Of a DNA stretch of 30,225 nucleotides, positions 15,901-21,359 are shown piece after piece. The notes below the pieces were generated by a model, which was not told the origin of the DNA, did no database searches, and saw only the letters and a list, made by a program, of their open reading frames with translations. The stretch is from JAGLQA01 sp023135565. Lineage in GTDB: Bacteria; Acidobacteriota; Aminicenantia; UBA2199. The stretch spans positions 1-30,225 of the forward strand of contig DAOWCY010000074.1 of the NCBI GenBank assembly GCA_030639305.1, written 5' to 3'. Position numbers and translations under genes: made by a program. The first letter of the stretch is position 1. Every line of letters begins with the position of its first letter.

Positions 15901-16493
15901 TGCTTATCGCCGTAGATGTGCCTCTTATTATCACCGGGCACAGTCATTTCGATTCTATTAATGAAGTGATGAAAGCCGTGGCTCAGGCTTGTGCCGGGGA
16001 GAATCTTTTGCTCAACTGGGTAGAGCAGGACAATTACCGGACTATTGCCGGAGCGGCTCTGGCTTACGGTCATACGTTGGTTTCGCAGAGTCCTATAGAC
16101 GTGAACATTGCCAAACAGATGAATATTTTGCTGACCAACATGGACATCAAACCTGGGAAAATCGTAATGGATCCCATGACCGGCGCATCCGGGTACGGTA
16201 TCGAGTATACTTATTCGGTAATGGAGCGGATTCGTCTTACTGCTTTAAATGGAGATAAAATGCTGGCTGGGCCCATGATAGTTACTCCTGGACAGGAGTG
16301 CGCTAAAATAAAGGAATTAAAAGCAGGCGAAAAAGATTTTCCCACCTGGGGTGATTTAAGTAAGCGGGCTGTACTCTGGGAATTAACTACAGCTTTGAGT
16401 TTATTGTACAGCGGCGCTGATTTGTTAATCATGTATCATCCCGAAGCTGCAAGAACGATAAAGAAAACGATAAACAAATTGTTAGACAAATAG
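12921..16493 (+). CDS. acsB-acsD: Acetyl-CoA synthase fused to corrinoid protein small subunit (AcsB-AcsD)
   Basis: One frame of 1190 residues. Residues 1 to about 725 are a complete AcsB, close in length to the 729-residue Moorella protein. The A-cluster ligands C504, C507, C516, C526, C593 and C595 sit in FYSCLLCQSFAPDHVC, GLCGAYNW and MTSCGCFE, each two residues before the Moorella numbering. The N-terminal CODH-contacting domain is bacterial in type. Residues about 726-858 are a linker: a low-complexity stretch, 759-779 encoded by an interspersed repeat copy, and a charged helical segment at 782-821. Residues about 859-1190 are a complete AcsD, the CFeSP small subunit TIM barrel (GETCMPFHLFEGD, ITGHSHFDSINEV, MTGASGYGIEYTYS). 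The methyl-donor partner is thus tethered to the synthase. AGGAG precedes the ATG. Confidence 0.95.
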   Translation: MSKIICSSAIDGAVAWVAEAEAKLSDAIAAEGESTPVAFPGTAYYLPVIYSFLGEKIETLGELKGILKRAKELLPQRPAPDTWLPYLGNALDAGAAALFACEIIEACKYVTGPNPVDGIWLGAANDTIMRERGIEFVDGTAPGFAAITGAAPDNRTAVKIARELQEKNLYVFMAGCSGGKQFAEQLAEEGVQLGWETRLVPFGRDVSALIYALGFANRAALSFGSVKPGDFRKNLKYNKDRIFAFVLAFGEVTPDKYAAAAGAINYGFPVIADTAIPEILPTGVCTYEHVVSSVPYDTMVEKALEVRGCKVRITKVPVPVSYGPAFEGERIRKKDVHVEFGGNLTTAFEFVTSVDLDQINDGEIDIIGPDIDTVEEGTALPLAIWVEAAGRKMQTDFEPILERQIHHLINGAEGIWHMGQRDIVWTRVSKAGFARGLRLKHYGEILHAKLLSDYPAIVDKVKITMITDKAEVEKRVAIARKIYDERNRRLESMTDESVETFYSCLLCQSFAPDHVCIITPERLGLCGAYNWLDGKAAYEIDETGPNQPVKKGDCLDPVKGVWQGIDDYVFSNSHKTVSSFSAYSIMNRPMTSCGCFEVICAYVPECSGVMAVNREFQGDTPVGMTFSSLAGNVGGGQQTPGFMGCGKVFLTSRKFLYAEGGFKRLVWMTKELKELLAPDLQKRFAEQEAPDLFDKIADETVATDPQAIREHMEKVGHPALQMEDMGKYAEEAPTAGSENQPETVNDGRTHLPADHETNQKFLEVSEPFFQKGSDPPEARNIITPELVSQIKEQVTKEIVRELKTTMTKEIVGEIIGTLRSRFLGEAGEVPSAQTGAEEAAAGVPEGGVEALSAEPEAVKIKASERIGQVTTFNIRRESCETPIWEVKLGANKEEGGTRGRTYTIGGETCMPFHLFEGDMAYRPLVAMEVFDNVSAKYPPVLREIYGDLLDSPARMAQVCVEKYGADLISVRLEGTHPEKGNRTPEQAVQLVKEVLIAVDVPLIITGHSHFDSINEVMKAVAQACAGENLLLNWVEQDNYRTIAGAALAYGHTLVSQSPIDVNIAKQMNILLTNMDIKPGKIVMDPMTGASGYGIEYTYSVMERIRLTALNGDKMLAGPMIVTPGQECAKIKELKAGEKDFPTWGDLSKRAVLWELTTALSLLYSGADLLIMYHPEAARTIKKTINKLLDK
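15198..15255 (+). repeat. Diverged interspersed repeat copy lying in frame inside the acsB-acsD linker
   Basis: AAGTTTTTGGAGGTGTCGGA at 15198-15217 matches 10798-10817 with one change. Bases 15216-15225 and 15229-15238 form a perfect 10-bp hairpin (GAACCTTTTT / AAAAAGGTTC), homologous in place to the A/T hairpin of the other copies. The end CCGCCGGAGGCAAGAA matches the ends of the copies at 16605, 23392 and 27456. Translated in frame it gives residues about 760-779 of the fusion protein, rich in Phe, Glu and Pro. Confidence 0.85.
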
Positions 16494-16509
16494 GGTGCGG
16501 CGTATCCAG

Positions 16510-16605
16510 CCTATAAGCAGCGTGTGAGCGCTTTTGATTTTAAATTATCAAAAGTTTTGTTCAAACTTTTTCAAAAGTTTGGCCCCCGGCAGGGCCGCCG
16601 GAGGC
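16510..16605 (+). repeat. Interspersed two-hairpin repeat, copy 6
   Basis: The CCTATAAGCAGCGTGTGAGC module is followed by TTTTGATTTTAAATTATC, then the core at 16550-16605 ending GCCGGAGGC and AAGAA. It lies between the acsB-acsD and acsC genes. Confidence 0.92.
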
Positions 16606-16636
16606 AAGAATAAAAATATATATTTGCCTTCGGCGA

Positions 16637-16670
16637 TCAGGGGGGCTTTTTTGAAAAATCGCCCCCCTGA
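16637..16670. other. Strong hairpin between acsB-acsD and acsC
   Basis: TCAGGGGGGC (16637-16646) and GCCCCCCTGA (16661-16670) form a perfect 10-bp stem around a 14-base loop containing TTTTTTGAAAAA. No T-run follows on the + strand, so it is not a typical terminator. It could attenuate or protect the transcript ahead of acsC. Confidence 0.5.
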
Positions 16671-16729
16671 ACCCCCCAAAAAACTTTTGTTGAGCCGCTT
16701 TGCGGCAAGAATTATTTGGAGATAAAAAA

Positions 16730-18073
16730 ATGGCACTAACCGGATTACAGATACAAAAACTACTACCTAAAAACAACTGCAAAGAATGCGGTTCCAACAC
16801 CTGCCTGGCCTTTGCCATGAAACTGGCAGCCAGGAAAGCCGAAATCTCGATGTGTCCTTACGCATCGGACGAAGCGATACAGACCTTAGGCGCAGCCTAC
16901 GAACCGCCCGTTAAACTAACCGCTTTAGGCACAGATAAATCTTTAAAATTAGGCGAAGAGACCGTGCTCTACCGCCACGAAAAAACGTTCGTGCATCAAA
17001 CCGCCTTTGCCGTCAACATAGACGACACTGAAACACCAGAAACCATCGAACAAACCCTACAAAATATTAAAAACTACGTATTAGAGCGGGTAGGCGAGGA
17101 GATTCACATCGACATGGTGGCAATCACCCAAAAAAGCAAAAACAGCGACACCTTCGTCAACCTCTCTAAAAAAGCCTGGGAAATCACGAAACGCCCCCTC
17201 CTGCTGCGCAGTCCCGACCCCGCGGCCCTAACTGCCGCCGCCGAAGCTGTGAAAGGTTCCCGCAGTGTGCTGTGTTCCGCCACCGCGGAGACAGCCGACG
17301 AACTGCGAGCCGCCGCGCAAAAGAACGGACATGTGCTCGCAGTCACTGCCCCCGGCCTGGATGAACTGGCAGCCCTTACCGCCAAACTAAAACAAGATGG
17401 CTTTAATGATCTGCTGTTGGAATTTCAAACTCATTCGTTGGCCGAGCAGTTCCAGACCAACACCATTTCGCGGCGCGCCGCTATAAAAGACAATTACAAA
17501 CCCTTCGGCTACCCCACGGTGACATTTTTAGATTCCACCGCCGGTGACCTTTTGGAAAACGCGGTACCGGCAGTCAACGAAATCTGCAAGTATGGCGGCA
17601 TCTGTGTACTGCCTACTTTTGACCCCGCTCAATTGGTTGCTTTGATGACCCTGCGGTTGAATATTTACACAGACCCGCAGAAACCCATCCAGGTAGAGCC
17701 GAAGATATATCCCATCGGTGAACCAAAGCCGGACTCGCCGGTATTTGTTACCACTAATTTTTCGCTCACATATTTTATCGTCTCCGGGGAGATCGAGAAC
17801 AGCGGCATCAGCGCTTATCTTTTAGTACCCGAATGCGAAGGCATGAGCGTGCTTACTGCCTGGGCAGCCGGGAAGTTTAGCGGTGCTACTATCGGCAAGT
17901 TTGCCAAAGAGATCGGCTTAGAGGATCAGGTAGACACCCGTGAGATAATTATTCCCGGATATGTAGCGCAGATCAGCGGTGAATTGGAAGAGAGTTTGCC
18001 CGGCTGGAAAGTGTTGGTTGGTCCCCAGGACGCCGGTGACCTCGAAAGCTTCATCAAAGCGCGGCTGAGTTAA
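16730..18073 (+). CDS. acsC: Corrinoid iron-sulfur protein large subunit
   Basis: 447 residues, the family norm. The start MALTGLQIQKLLP is preceded by TTGGAG; a longer frame from a TTG at 16700 is not needed. The N-terminal [4Fe-4S] motif C17, C20, C25, C42 (NNCKECGSNTCLAFAMK..MCPY) has the same numbering I recall for the Moorella protein. A TIM barrel follows. The C-terminal domain from about 330 (FVTTNFSLTYFIVSGEIEN, AWAAGKFSGATIGKF) is the corrinoid-binding part. It carries the methyl group from methyl-tetrahydrofolate to the A-cluster and pairs with AcsD, which here is the C-terminal part of the preceding fusion. A mature complex would therefore hold AcsC non-covalently on an AcsB-AcsD chain. 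Confidence 0.96.
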   Translation: MALTGLQIQKLLPKNNCKECGSNTCLAFAMKLAARKAEISMCPYASDEAIQTLGAAYEPPVKLTALGTDKSLKLGEETVLYRHEKTFVHQTAFAVNIDDTETPETIEQTLQNIKNYVLERVGEEIHIDMVAITQKSKNSDTFVNLSKKAWEITKRPLLLRSPDPAALTAAAEAVKGSRSVLCSATAETADELRAAAQKNGHVLAVTAPGLDELAALTAKLKQDGFNDLLLEFQTHSLAEQFQTNTISRRAAIKDNYKPFGYPTVTFLDSTAGDLLENAVPAVNEICKYGGICVLPTFDPAQLVALMTLRLNIYTDPQKPIQVEPKIYPIGEPKPDSPVFVTTNFSLTYFIVSGEIENSGISAYLLVPECEGMSVLTAWAAGKFSGATIGKFAKEIGLEDQVDTREIIIPGYVAQISGELEESLPGWKVLVGPQDAGDLESFIKARLS

Positions 18074-18204
18074 CCCCATACGCACGGGGAGCCTATAAGT
18101 TGCTTCGCCGCAAGGGCAGCGTGTGAGCGCTTTTGATTTTAAATTATCAAAAGTTTTGTTCAAACTTTTTTAAAAGTTTGGCCCCCGGCAGGGCCGCCGG
18201 AGGC
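18074..18204 (+). repeat. Interspersed two-hairpin repeat, copy 7, with extended 5' module
   Basis: Starts right at the acsC stop with CCCCATACGCACGGGGAG, then GTTGCTTCGCCGCAAGGGCA and the GTGTGAGCGCTTTTG word. The core is 18149-18204 and ends GCCGGAGGC. A further GC-rich tail (CTGCTTCGCAGCGGGGTGCG) follows to about 18240. Confidence 0.92.
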
Positions 18205-18245
18205 GATAAGCTGCTTCGCAGCGGGGTGCGGCGCACCCAATCAAC

Positions 18246-18347
18246 AAGCCCCCGAAACGGAACTAAGACCCCTTCGATCGGGGTAACTACCATCTTCGAT
18301 CGGCTGAATCACCACTTTCGAACGACTCTGTCACCATTTGTGCAGGC
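18246..18347. repeat. Degenerate tandem repeat of about 22 bp, four to five units
   Basis: Units begin near 18246, 18268, 18289, 18311 and 18333. The clearest are ACCATCTTCGATCGGCTGAA (18289 on) and ACCACTTTCGAACGACTCTG (18311 on), sharing ACCA..TTCGA.CG.CT; 18268 reads ACCCCTTCGATCGGGGTAACT. The last unit is truncated. No coding frame through it resembles a protein. Function unknown; it lies just upstream of a promoter. Confidence 0.5.
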
Positions 18348-18374
18348 AAAAAATCAATATAATCCATGAACATA

Positions 18375-18403
18375 TTGTTTTTTGGTAAAATCTATGCTAT
18401 AAA
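18375..18403 (+). promoter_or_regulatory. Sigma-70-type promoter of the TPR/MNT/HEPN operon
   Basis: TTGTTT (18375-18380), a 17-base spacer and TATAAA (18398-18403). Transcription would start near 18410, leaving a leader of about 70 bases before the AGAGG (18468-18472) and the ATG at 18481. Confidence 0.5.
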
Positions 18404-18526
18404 TACATTTAGGCTTAATGCTTGATTTTACAAAAAAAGGTGATCGAAGTTATTGCAGAACACCCAAAGAGGTAAAAAATATGAAAAAGAAAAAAAAAAC
18501 ACTTTCTTTCCAAATCCGATCAGGTA

Positions 18527-19090
18527 ATGATTTATAAATATGAGGTTACAGGAGAACCGGTTGATACCGGATGGGAACTGCCCCCCGAATTGAAAGAAGG
18601 TTTTTTCACAATTCACATGGAAGCACGTGTCGATCCCGAGGGTATGATCGGCCGCCTGGAGAAATTGAAGGCAAAATACCCTGGGGTTCCCCAGATTTAT
18701 AATCTTTTAGGTCAAGCATACTCTGCGATTGGAGATATAGTCAAAGCCAACGAAATTTCAAGAGAAAATTATTTACTACATCCCGATTACCTGTTTGCAA
18801 AAACAAACTATGCGGAGACATTTATCGGTAGCGGGCAGTATGAGAAAATAGCCGAGATTTTCGACAATAAGTTTGATTTGAAGCTGCTCTATCCTCACCG
18901 GGATGTATTTCATTTCAGTGAAGTCGCATGTTTTTTGGGAGTTATCGGCATGTATCATATTTTTATAGGCAACCTGGCGGCTGCCGAAAATTGTTATGAG
19001 GTAATTAAAAAAGCTTATAAAGATCATCCTTCAACAAAACGACTTGCTGAATGTCTTACCATGATGAACGTTACCATGGATGATAACTAA
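18527..19090 (+). CDS. TPR-like hypothetical protein, start probably displaced by a poly-A frameshift
   Basis: 187 residues, not recognised as a named family. The middle (IYNLLGQAYSAIGDIVKANE, NYAETFIGSGQYEKIAEIF, GMYHIFIGNLAAAENCYEVI) shows TPR-like helix pairs, suggesting a protein-interaction scaffold. The ATG at 18527 has a poor ribosome-binding site. The good site (AGAGG, eight bases) belongs to an ATG at 18481, whose frame starts with Lys codons, crosses a run of ten A (18490-18499) and stops at 18537. Losing one A would join that start to this frame, giving a Lys-rich N-terminus. Its stop overlaps the next start (TAATG), so it is co-translated with the MNT/HEPN pair. Confidence 0.65.
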   Translation: MIYKYEVTGEPVDTGWELPPELKEGFFTIHMEARVDPEGMIGRLEKLKAKYPGVPQIYNLLGQAYSAIGDIVKANEISRENYLLHPDYLFAKTNYAETFIGSGQYEKIAEIFDNKFDLKLLYPHRDVFHFSEVACFLGVIGMYHIFIGNLAAAENCYEVIKKAYKDHPSTKRLAECLTMMNVTMDDN

Positions 19091-19392
19091 TGCAGAAGAT
19101 GCAGAGAAACAGATCGAGAATGAAAGACAAAATCACGATAGCCACTGAGTACTTAAAATCTATCGGCTGCAAAGAAATAATTCTTTTCGGTTCTTTAGCG
19201 CATGGCAGCGCTGATGATTCAGCCGACATCGACCTGGCTGTATCGGGCATCTCACCCAGGACATATTTTAAAACGGTTGCGGAAATATCTTCGATAGTGG
19301 GCTGGAAAGTAGACTTAGTTACCATGGATTATATATCGAAGGAGTTTAGCGAAGAGATCAGGAAAGAAGGGAAGACGATCTATGCACAATAA
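19090..19392 (+). CDS. MNT-domain nucleotidyltransferase antitoxin (MntA-like)
   Basis: 100 residues of the minimal nucleotidyltransferase fold. The catalytic motif is complete: ILFGSLAHGSADDSADIDLAV, that is GS-x-x-x-G followed by D-x-D. In MNT/HEPN modules this protein adds AMP to a Tyr next to the HEPN active site and so silences the toxin. It is coupled to its neighbours at both ends: it starts on the TAATG of the TPR gene and overlaps the HEPN gene by 11 bases. Internal Met codons (for example Met11) could be the true start. Confidence 0.85.
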   Translation: MQKMQRNRSRMKDKITIATEYLKSIGCKEIILFGSLAHGSADDSADIDLAVSGISPRTYFKTVAEISSIVGWKVDLVTMDYISKEFSEEIRKEGKTIYAQ

Positions 19393-19846
19393 AAAAATTG
19401 TTGAAGAAATTGGTAGGGAAATTGAAAAGATTGAAAAACTTTTTGATGAGTATGAATCCTTATTAACTAAAATAATCGCTCAGGAACCGGATTTCATTGA
19501 AATCGGTTCCCTGGCAATGCTAATGCACTCATTTTACAATGGTTTAGAGAAAATCTTTAGCCGGATTGCCAAAAAAATTGATGAGCAATTGCCTGATGGA
19601 ATGGAGTGGTATAAAGAGTTATTAGAGCTGATGGCGAAGCAAACCGGAAAACGGGAATATGTTGTATTGAGTAAAAAAACTTGTGAAGAGTTAAAAGAAT
19701 ATCTTGGATTCAGGCACTTTATCAGGAATGCCTATGCCTTCGATTTAAATTGGGATTTAATGAGAGATTTGGTTCTGAGATCGAACGATGTTAAGAGTGT
19801 CGTCCTCGGAGAAATAAGATCATTCATTAAAAAAATAGTTAAGTGA
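19382..19846 (+). CDS. HEPN-like toxin (HepT family) with altered active-site motif
   Basis: 154 residues, all helical in appearance, of the HepT-like type. The HEPN ribonuclease motif R-x4-H-x-Y is expected in the segment GFRHFIRNAYAFDLNW. Here it reads R111-HFIR-N116-A-Y118: Arg and the Tyr that is AMP-modified are kept, but the His is Asn. The toxin may therefore be inactive or reduced, or may use His112 instead. It follows its MNT partner with an 11-base overlap. Family assignment rests on the motif region and the neighbour. Confidence 0.8.
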   Translation: MHNKKIVEEIGREIEKIEKLFDEYESLLTKIIAQEPDFIEIGSLAMLMHSFYNGLEKIFSRIAKKIDEQLPDGMEWYKELLELMAKQTGKREYVVLSKKTCEELKEYLGFRHFIRNAYAFDLNWDLMRDLVLRSNDVKSVVLGEIRSFIKKIVK

Positions 19847-19861
19847 GGAGACAAAAATACA

Positions 19862-20197
19862 ATGGCTAAAAGAGAAGATACAGTCAAACGAATAGTAAAG
19901 AAATATATCGAGTTGATAGCCGACAGTAATATAAAAGTGGAGAAGGTGTACCTATTTGGATCTCATGCGAAAGGCACAGCCGGGGAGCACAGTGATATTG
20001 ATATTGCGATTGTGTCGAAAGATTTTTCAGGTGATCGTTTTGCCGATAGGCGTTTGGTTGTGCCTTTAAGAAGGAAGATAGACAGGCGGTTAGAACCCAT
20101 TCCTTATCGACCGGAAAATTTTAGAGAGAATGATCCTTTAGTAGTAGAAATTCTTAGAACCGGTATACAAATTGAAGCGGATGGCGCTCTTTCCTAA
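19862..20197 (+). CDS. Stand-alone MNT-type nucleotidyltransferase
   Basis: 111 residues. VYLFGSHAKGTAGEHSDIDIAIVS carries the GS-x-x-x-G and D-x-D nucleotidyltransferase motif. A basic stretch (RRLVVPLRRKIDRRLEPIPYRPENF) and a LVVEILRTGIQI ending follow. GTGAGGAG precedes the ATG. It follows the HEPN gene by 15 bases and may belong to the same transcript as a second MNT without its own HEPN partner. It may be a decayed module, or it may supply a second modifier for the HEPN protein. Confidence 0.8.
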   Translation: MAKREDTVKRIVKKYIELIADSNIKVEKVYLFGSHAKGTAGEHSDIDIAIVSKDFSGDRFADRRLVVPLRRKIDRRLEPIPYRPENFRENDPLVVEILRTGIQIEADGALS

Positions 20198-20214
20198 ACA
20201 AATTAAAGAAATAG

Positions 20215-20243
20215 TTGAATTTTATGACTCTCTAATTTATAAT
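20215..20243 (+). promoter_or_regulatory. Sigma-70 promoter of the antitoxin/doc-remnant unit
   Basis: TTGAAT (20215-20220), a 17-base spacer and a perfect TATAAT (20238-20243). The expected start site near 20250 coincides with the GGAGG ribosome-binding site (20250-20254), so the leader would be only about ten bases. Confidence 0.65.
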
Positions 20244-20259
20244 ATGCTTGGAGGCAAAA

Positions 20260-20457
20260 GTGACGACATTAACCGTGAAAATAGATGACAGGAAAGCCGA
20301 GGCGCTGAGGACCAGGGCGGAGCACTATGGACTCCCGCTTGAAGACCTGTTGGCTGCATCTATAGAGAGTTTGCTGACTCAGCCGGAGCCGGATTTTAAG
20401 CGAGCGGTAGATCACGTATTGGCTAAGAACAGCGAGCTTTACCGCAGGCTCGCATAG
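20260..20457 (+). CDS. Antitoxin-like small protein, probable partner of a lost Doc toxin
   Basis: 65 residues from the GTG at 20260, chosen because GGAGG (20250-20254) lies five bases upstream; a TTG at 20248 lies before that site. TTLTVKIDDRKAEALRTRAEHYGL followed by LPLEDLLAASIESLL resembles a ribbon-helix-helix domain. DFKRAVDHVLAKNSELYRRLA is a C-terminal tail I associate with antitoxins placed before Fic/Doc toxins. A Doc N-terminal fragment follows directly, which supports this. The antitoxin looks intact while the toxin is broken. Confidence 0.75.
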   Translation: MTTLTVKIDDRKAEALRTRAEHYGLPLEDLLAASIESLLTQPEPDFKRAVDHVLAKNSELYRRLA

Positions 20458-20463
20458 TGCATG

Positions 20464-20559
20464 ATGCATTACCTGACTTTACCTGAAATGCTTGATTTTT
20501 TCTTAAAGAAAGAAGTATATTCTAATTGTAAAAAAACGAAGCAGGGAGGTTTCCCATGA
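20464..20559 (+). pseudogene. N-terminal remnant of a Doc/Fic-type toxin
   Basis: Right after the antitoxin, an ATG (20464, with another at 20461) opens a 31-codon frame beginning MHYLTLPEMLDF. Doc-family toxins typically start M-x-Y-L-T-L-x-E-x-L-x-L-H. The similarity ends after about 12 residues; the rest (LKKEVYSNCKKTKQ) is unlike Doc. No Fic motif (HPFxxGNG/KR) follows before the next gene. The remainder was evidently lost, apparently where the next toxin-antitoxin pair begins. Confidence 0.65.
20492..20521 (+). promoter_or_regulatory. Sigma-70-type promoter of the second VapBC pair
   Basis: TTGATT (20492-20497), an 18-base spacer and TATATT (20516-20521). It lies inside the doc remnant and just where Doc similarity stops. 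GGGAGG ahead of the ATG at 20556 is the ribosome-binding site of the downstream antitoxin. Confidence 0.45.
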
Positions 20560-20807
20560 TAAGTAGACAGTTAATAAAAGAAGAAATAGATAAAGTTCAG
20601 GATGGTTATTTAGACGTCCTGTATAGAATCGTGAAAGTATTTGAATACCCGGAGCGATTGAAGGATTTAGAGATAGATAGACTCGGTGAGAGAAATGAAG
20701 CAGAGGATTGGCGGCTTTTTCTTGATAAATATGCCGGATGTCTGGCTAATGATCCCATCGAAAGAGGAAACCAGGGCCAATTTGAAACAAGGGAGAATCT
20801 TGAATAA
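20556..20807 (+). CDS. Antitoxin of a PIN toxin pair
   Basis: 83 residues. MISRQLIKEEIDKVQDGYLDVLYRIVKVF is a helical N-terminus, and WRLFLDKYAGCLANDPIERGNQG a C-terminal tail. This layout (short helical domain, then a conserved LANDPIERGDQG-like stretch) is one I recall from antitoxins next to VapC toxins; its DNA-binding fold is not clear to me. Its stop and the toxin start share TAATG, so translation is coupled. A GGGAGG site precedes the start. Confidence 0.75.
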   Translation: MISRQLIKEEIDKVQDGYLDVLYRIVKVFEYPERLKDLEIDRLGERNEAEDWRLFLDKYAGCLANDPIERGNQGQFETRENLE

Positions 20808-21205
20808 TGTACTTGTTGGATACAAACGTCTGCATCCGATTTTTGAACAAAAGATCTCAGAAAATTATCGACAAGCTGAGCAGCATAGATCCGGACGACA
20901 TCTTCATATGCTCAGTAGTAAGAGCGGAGTTGCTTTACTGCGCTCATAAAAGTAAAAACCCTGGAAAAACACTTAATATACAAAGAGAATTCTGTGATAA
21001 GTTTAAGTCTTTATATTTTGATGATGAAGCTGCAACTGTTTATGGTAAGATTCGTTCCGAATTTGAGAAAGGCGGGTTTATTATTGGGCCTAATGACCTG
21101 ATGATAGCTTCGATAGCTATTGCGAACGATCTTATTCTTGTGTCCCATAATACCGGGGAGTTCAGTCGGGTTAAAGGTTTAAAGTTAGTGGATTGGGAAG
21201 AATAA
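20807..21205 (+). CDS. vapC: VapC-like PIN-domain ribonuclease toxin
   Basis: 132 residues, the usual VapC size. MYLLDTNVCIRFL gives Asp5, SVVRAELLYCA gives Glu41, IGPNDLMIASIAI gives Asp97, and VSHNTGEFSRVKGLKLVDWEE is the classical VapC C-terminus with Asn115. All catalytic acidic residues are in place. It should cut tRNA, often initiator tRNA in this subfamily, when unbound. It is the last gene of the toxin-antitoxin cluster that separates acsC from acsV. Confidence 0.9.
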   Translation: MYLLDTNVCIRFLNKRSQKIIDKLSSIDPDDIFICSVVRAELLYCAHKSKNPGKTLNIQREFCDKFKSLYFDDEAATVYGKIRSEFEKGGFIIGPNDLMIASIAIANDLILVSHNTGEFSRVKGLKLVDWEE

Positions 21206-21306
21206 TTGTTCTAAACGCTTTTTTTTTATTTTTACCTCTGAGTGGGGCGACGCCTTTATTCCCTCCCCACGTGGTGGTTTTAGAGGGTGGGTGTACCGCA
21301 CCCCTC

Positions 21307-21330
21307 CGTGCCCTTCGTGTGCTTCGTGGT
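21307..21330. repeat. Short CTTCGTG-type heptad repeat
   Basis: CGTG, CTTCGTG and CTTCGTGG words follow each other at 21307-21330 (minus strand CACGAAG). This heptad-type intergenic sequence is common in environmental genomes and gives rise to spurious HEAHEGH-like peptides. It sits 30 bases before acsV, for which I see no clear ribosome-binding site. Confidence 0.45.
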
Positions 21331-21359
21331 AAAAATAGCTCTTAGTATAAAATAAAAAG

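Noticed and set aside
12921..16493. Archaeal-type CdhC/CdhD acetyl-CoA decarbonylase subunits
   Set aside because: The AcsB portion has the full bacterial N-terminal CODH-contacting domain and a length of about 725 residues, which the archaeal CdhC lacks.
16534..16725. Short frames on both strands through interspersed repeats (also at 9874-10083, 10754-10990, 16548-16818 and 18133-18369)
   Set aside because: They encode the same repeat-derived peptides (APGRAAGG- or WPPAGPPEAKK-like) at several places and have no protein family support.
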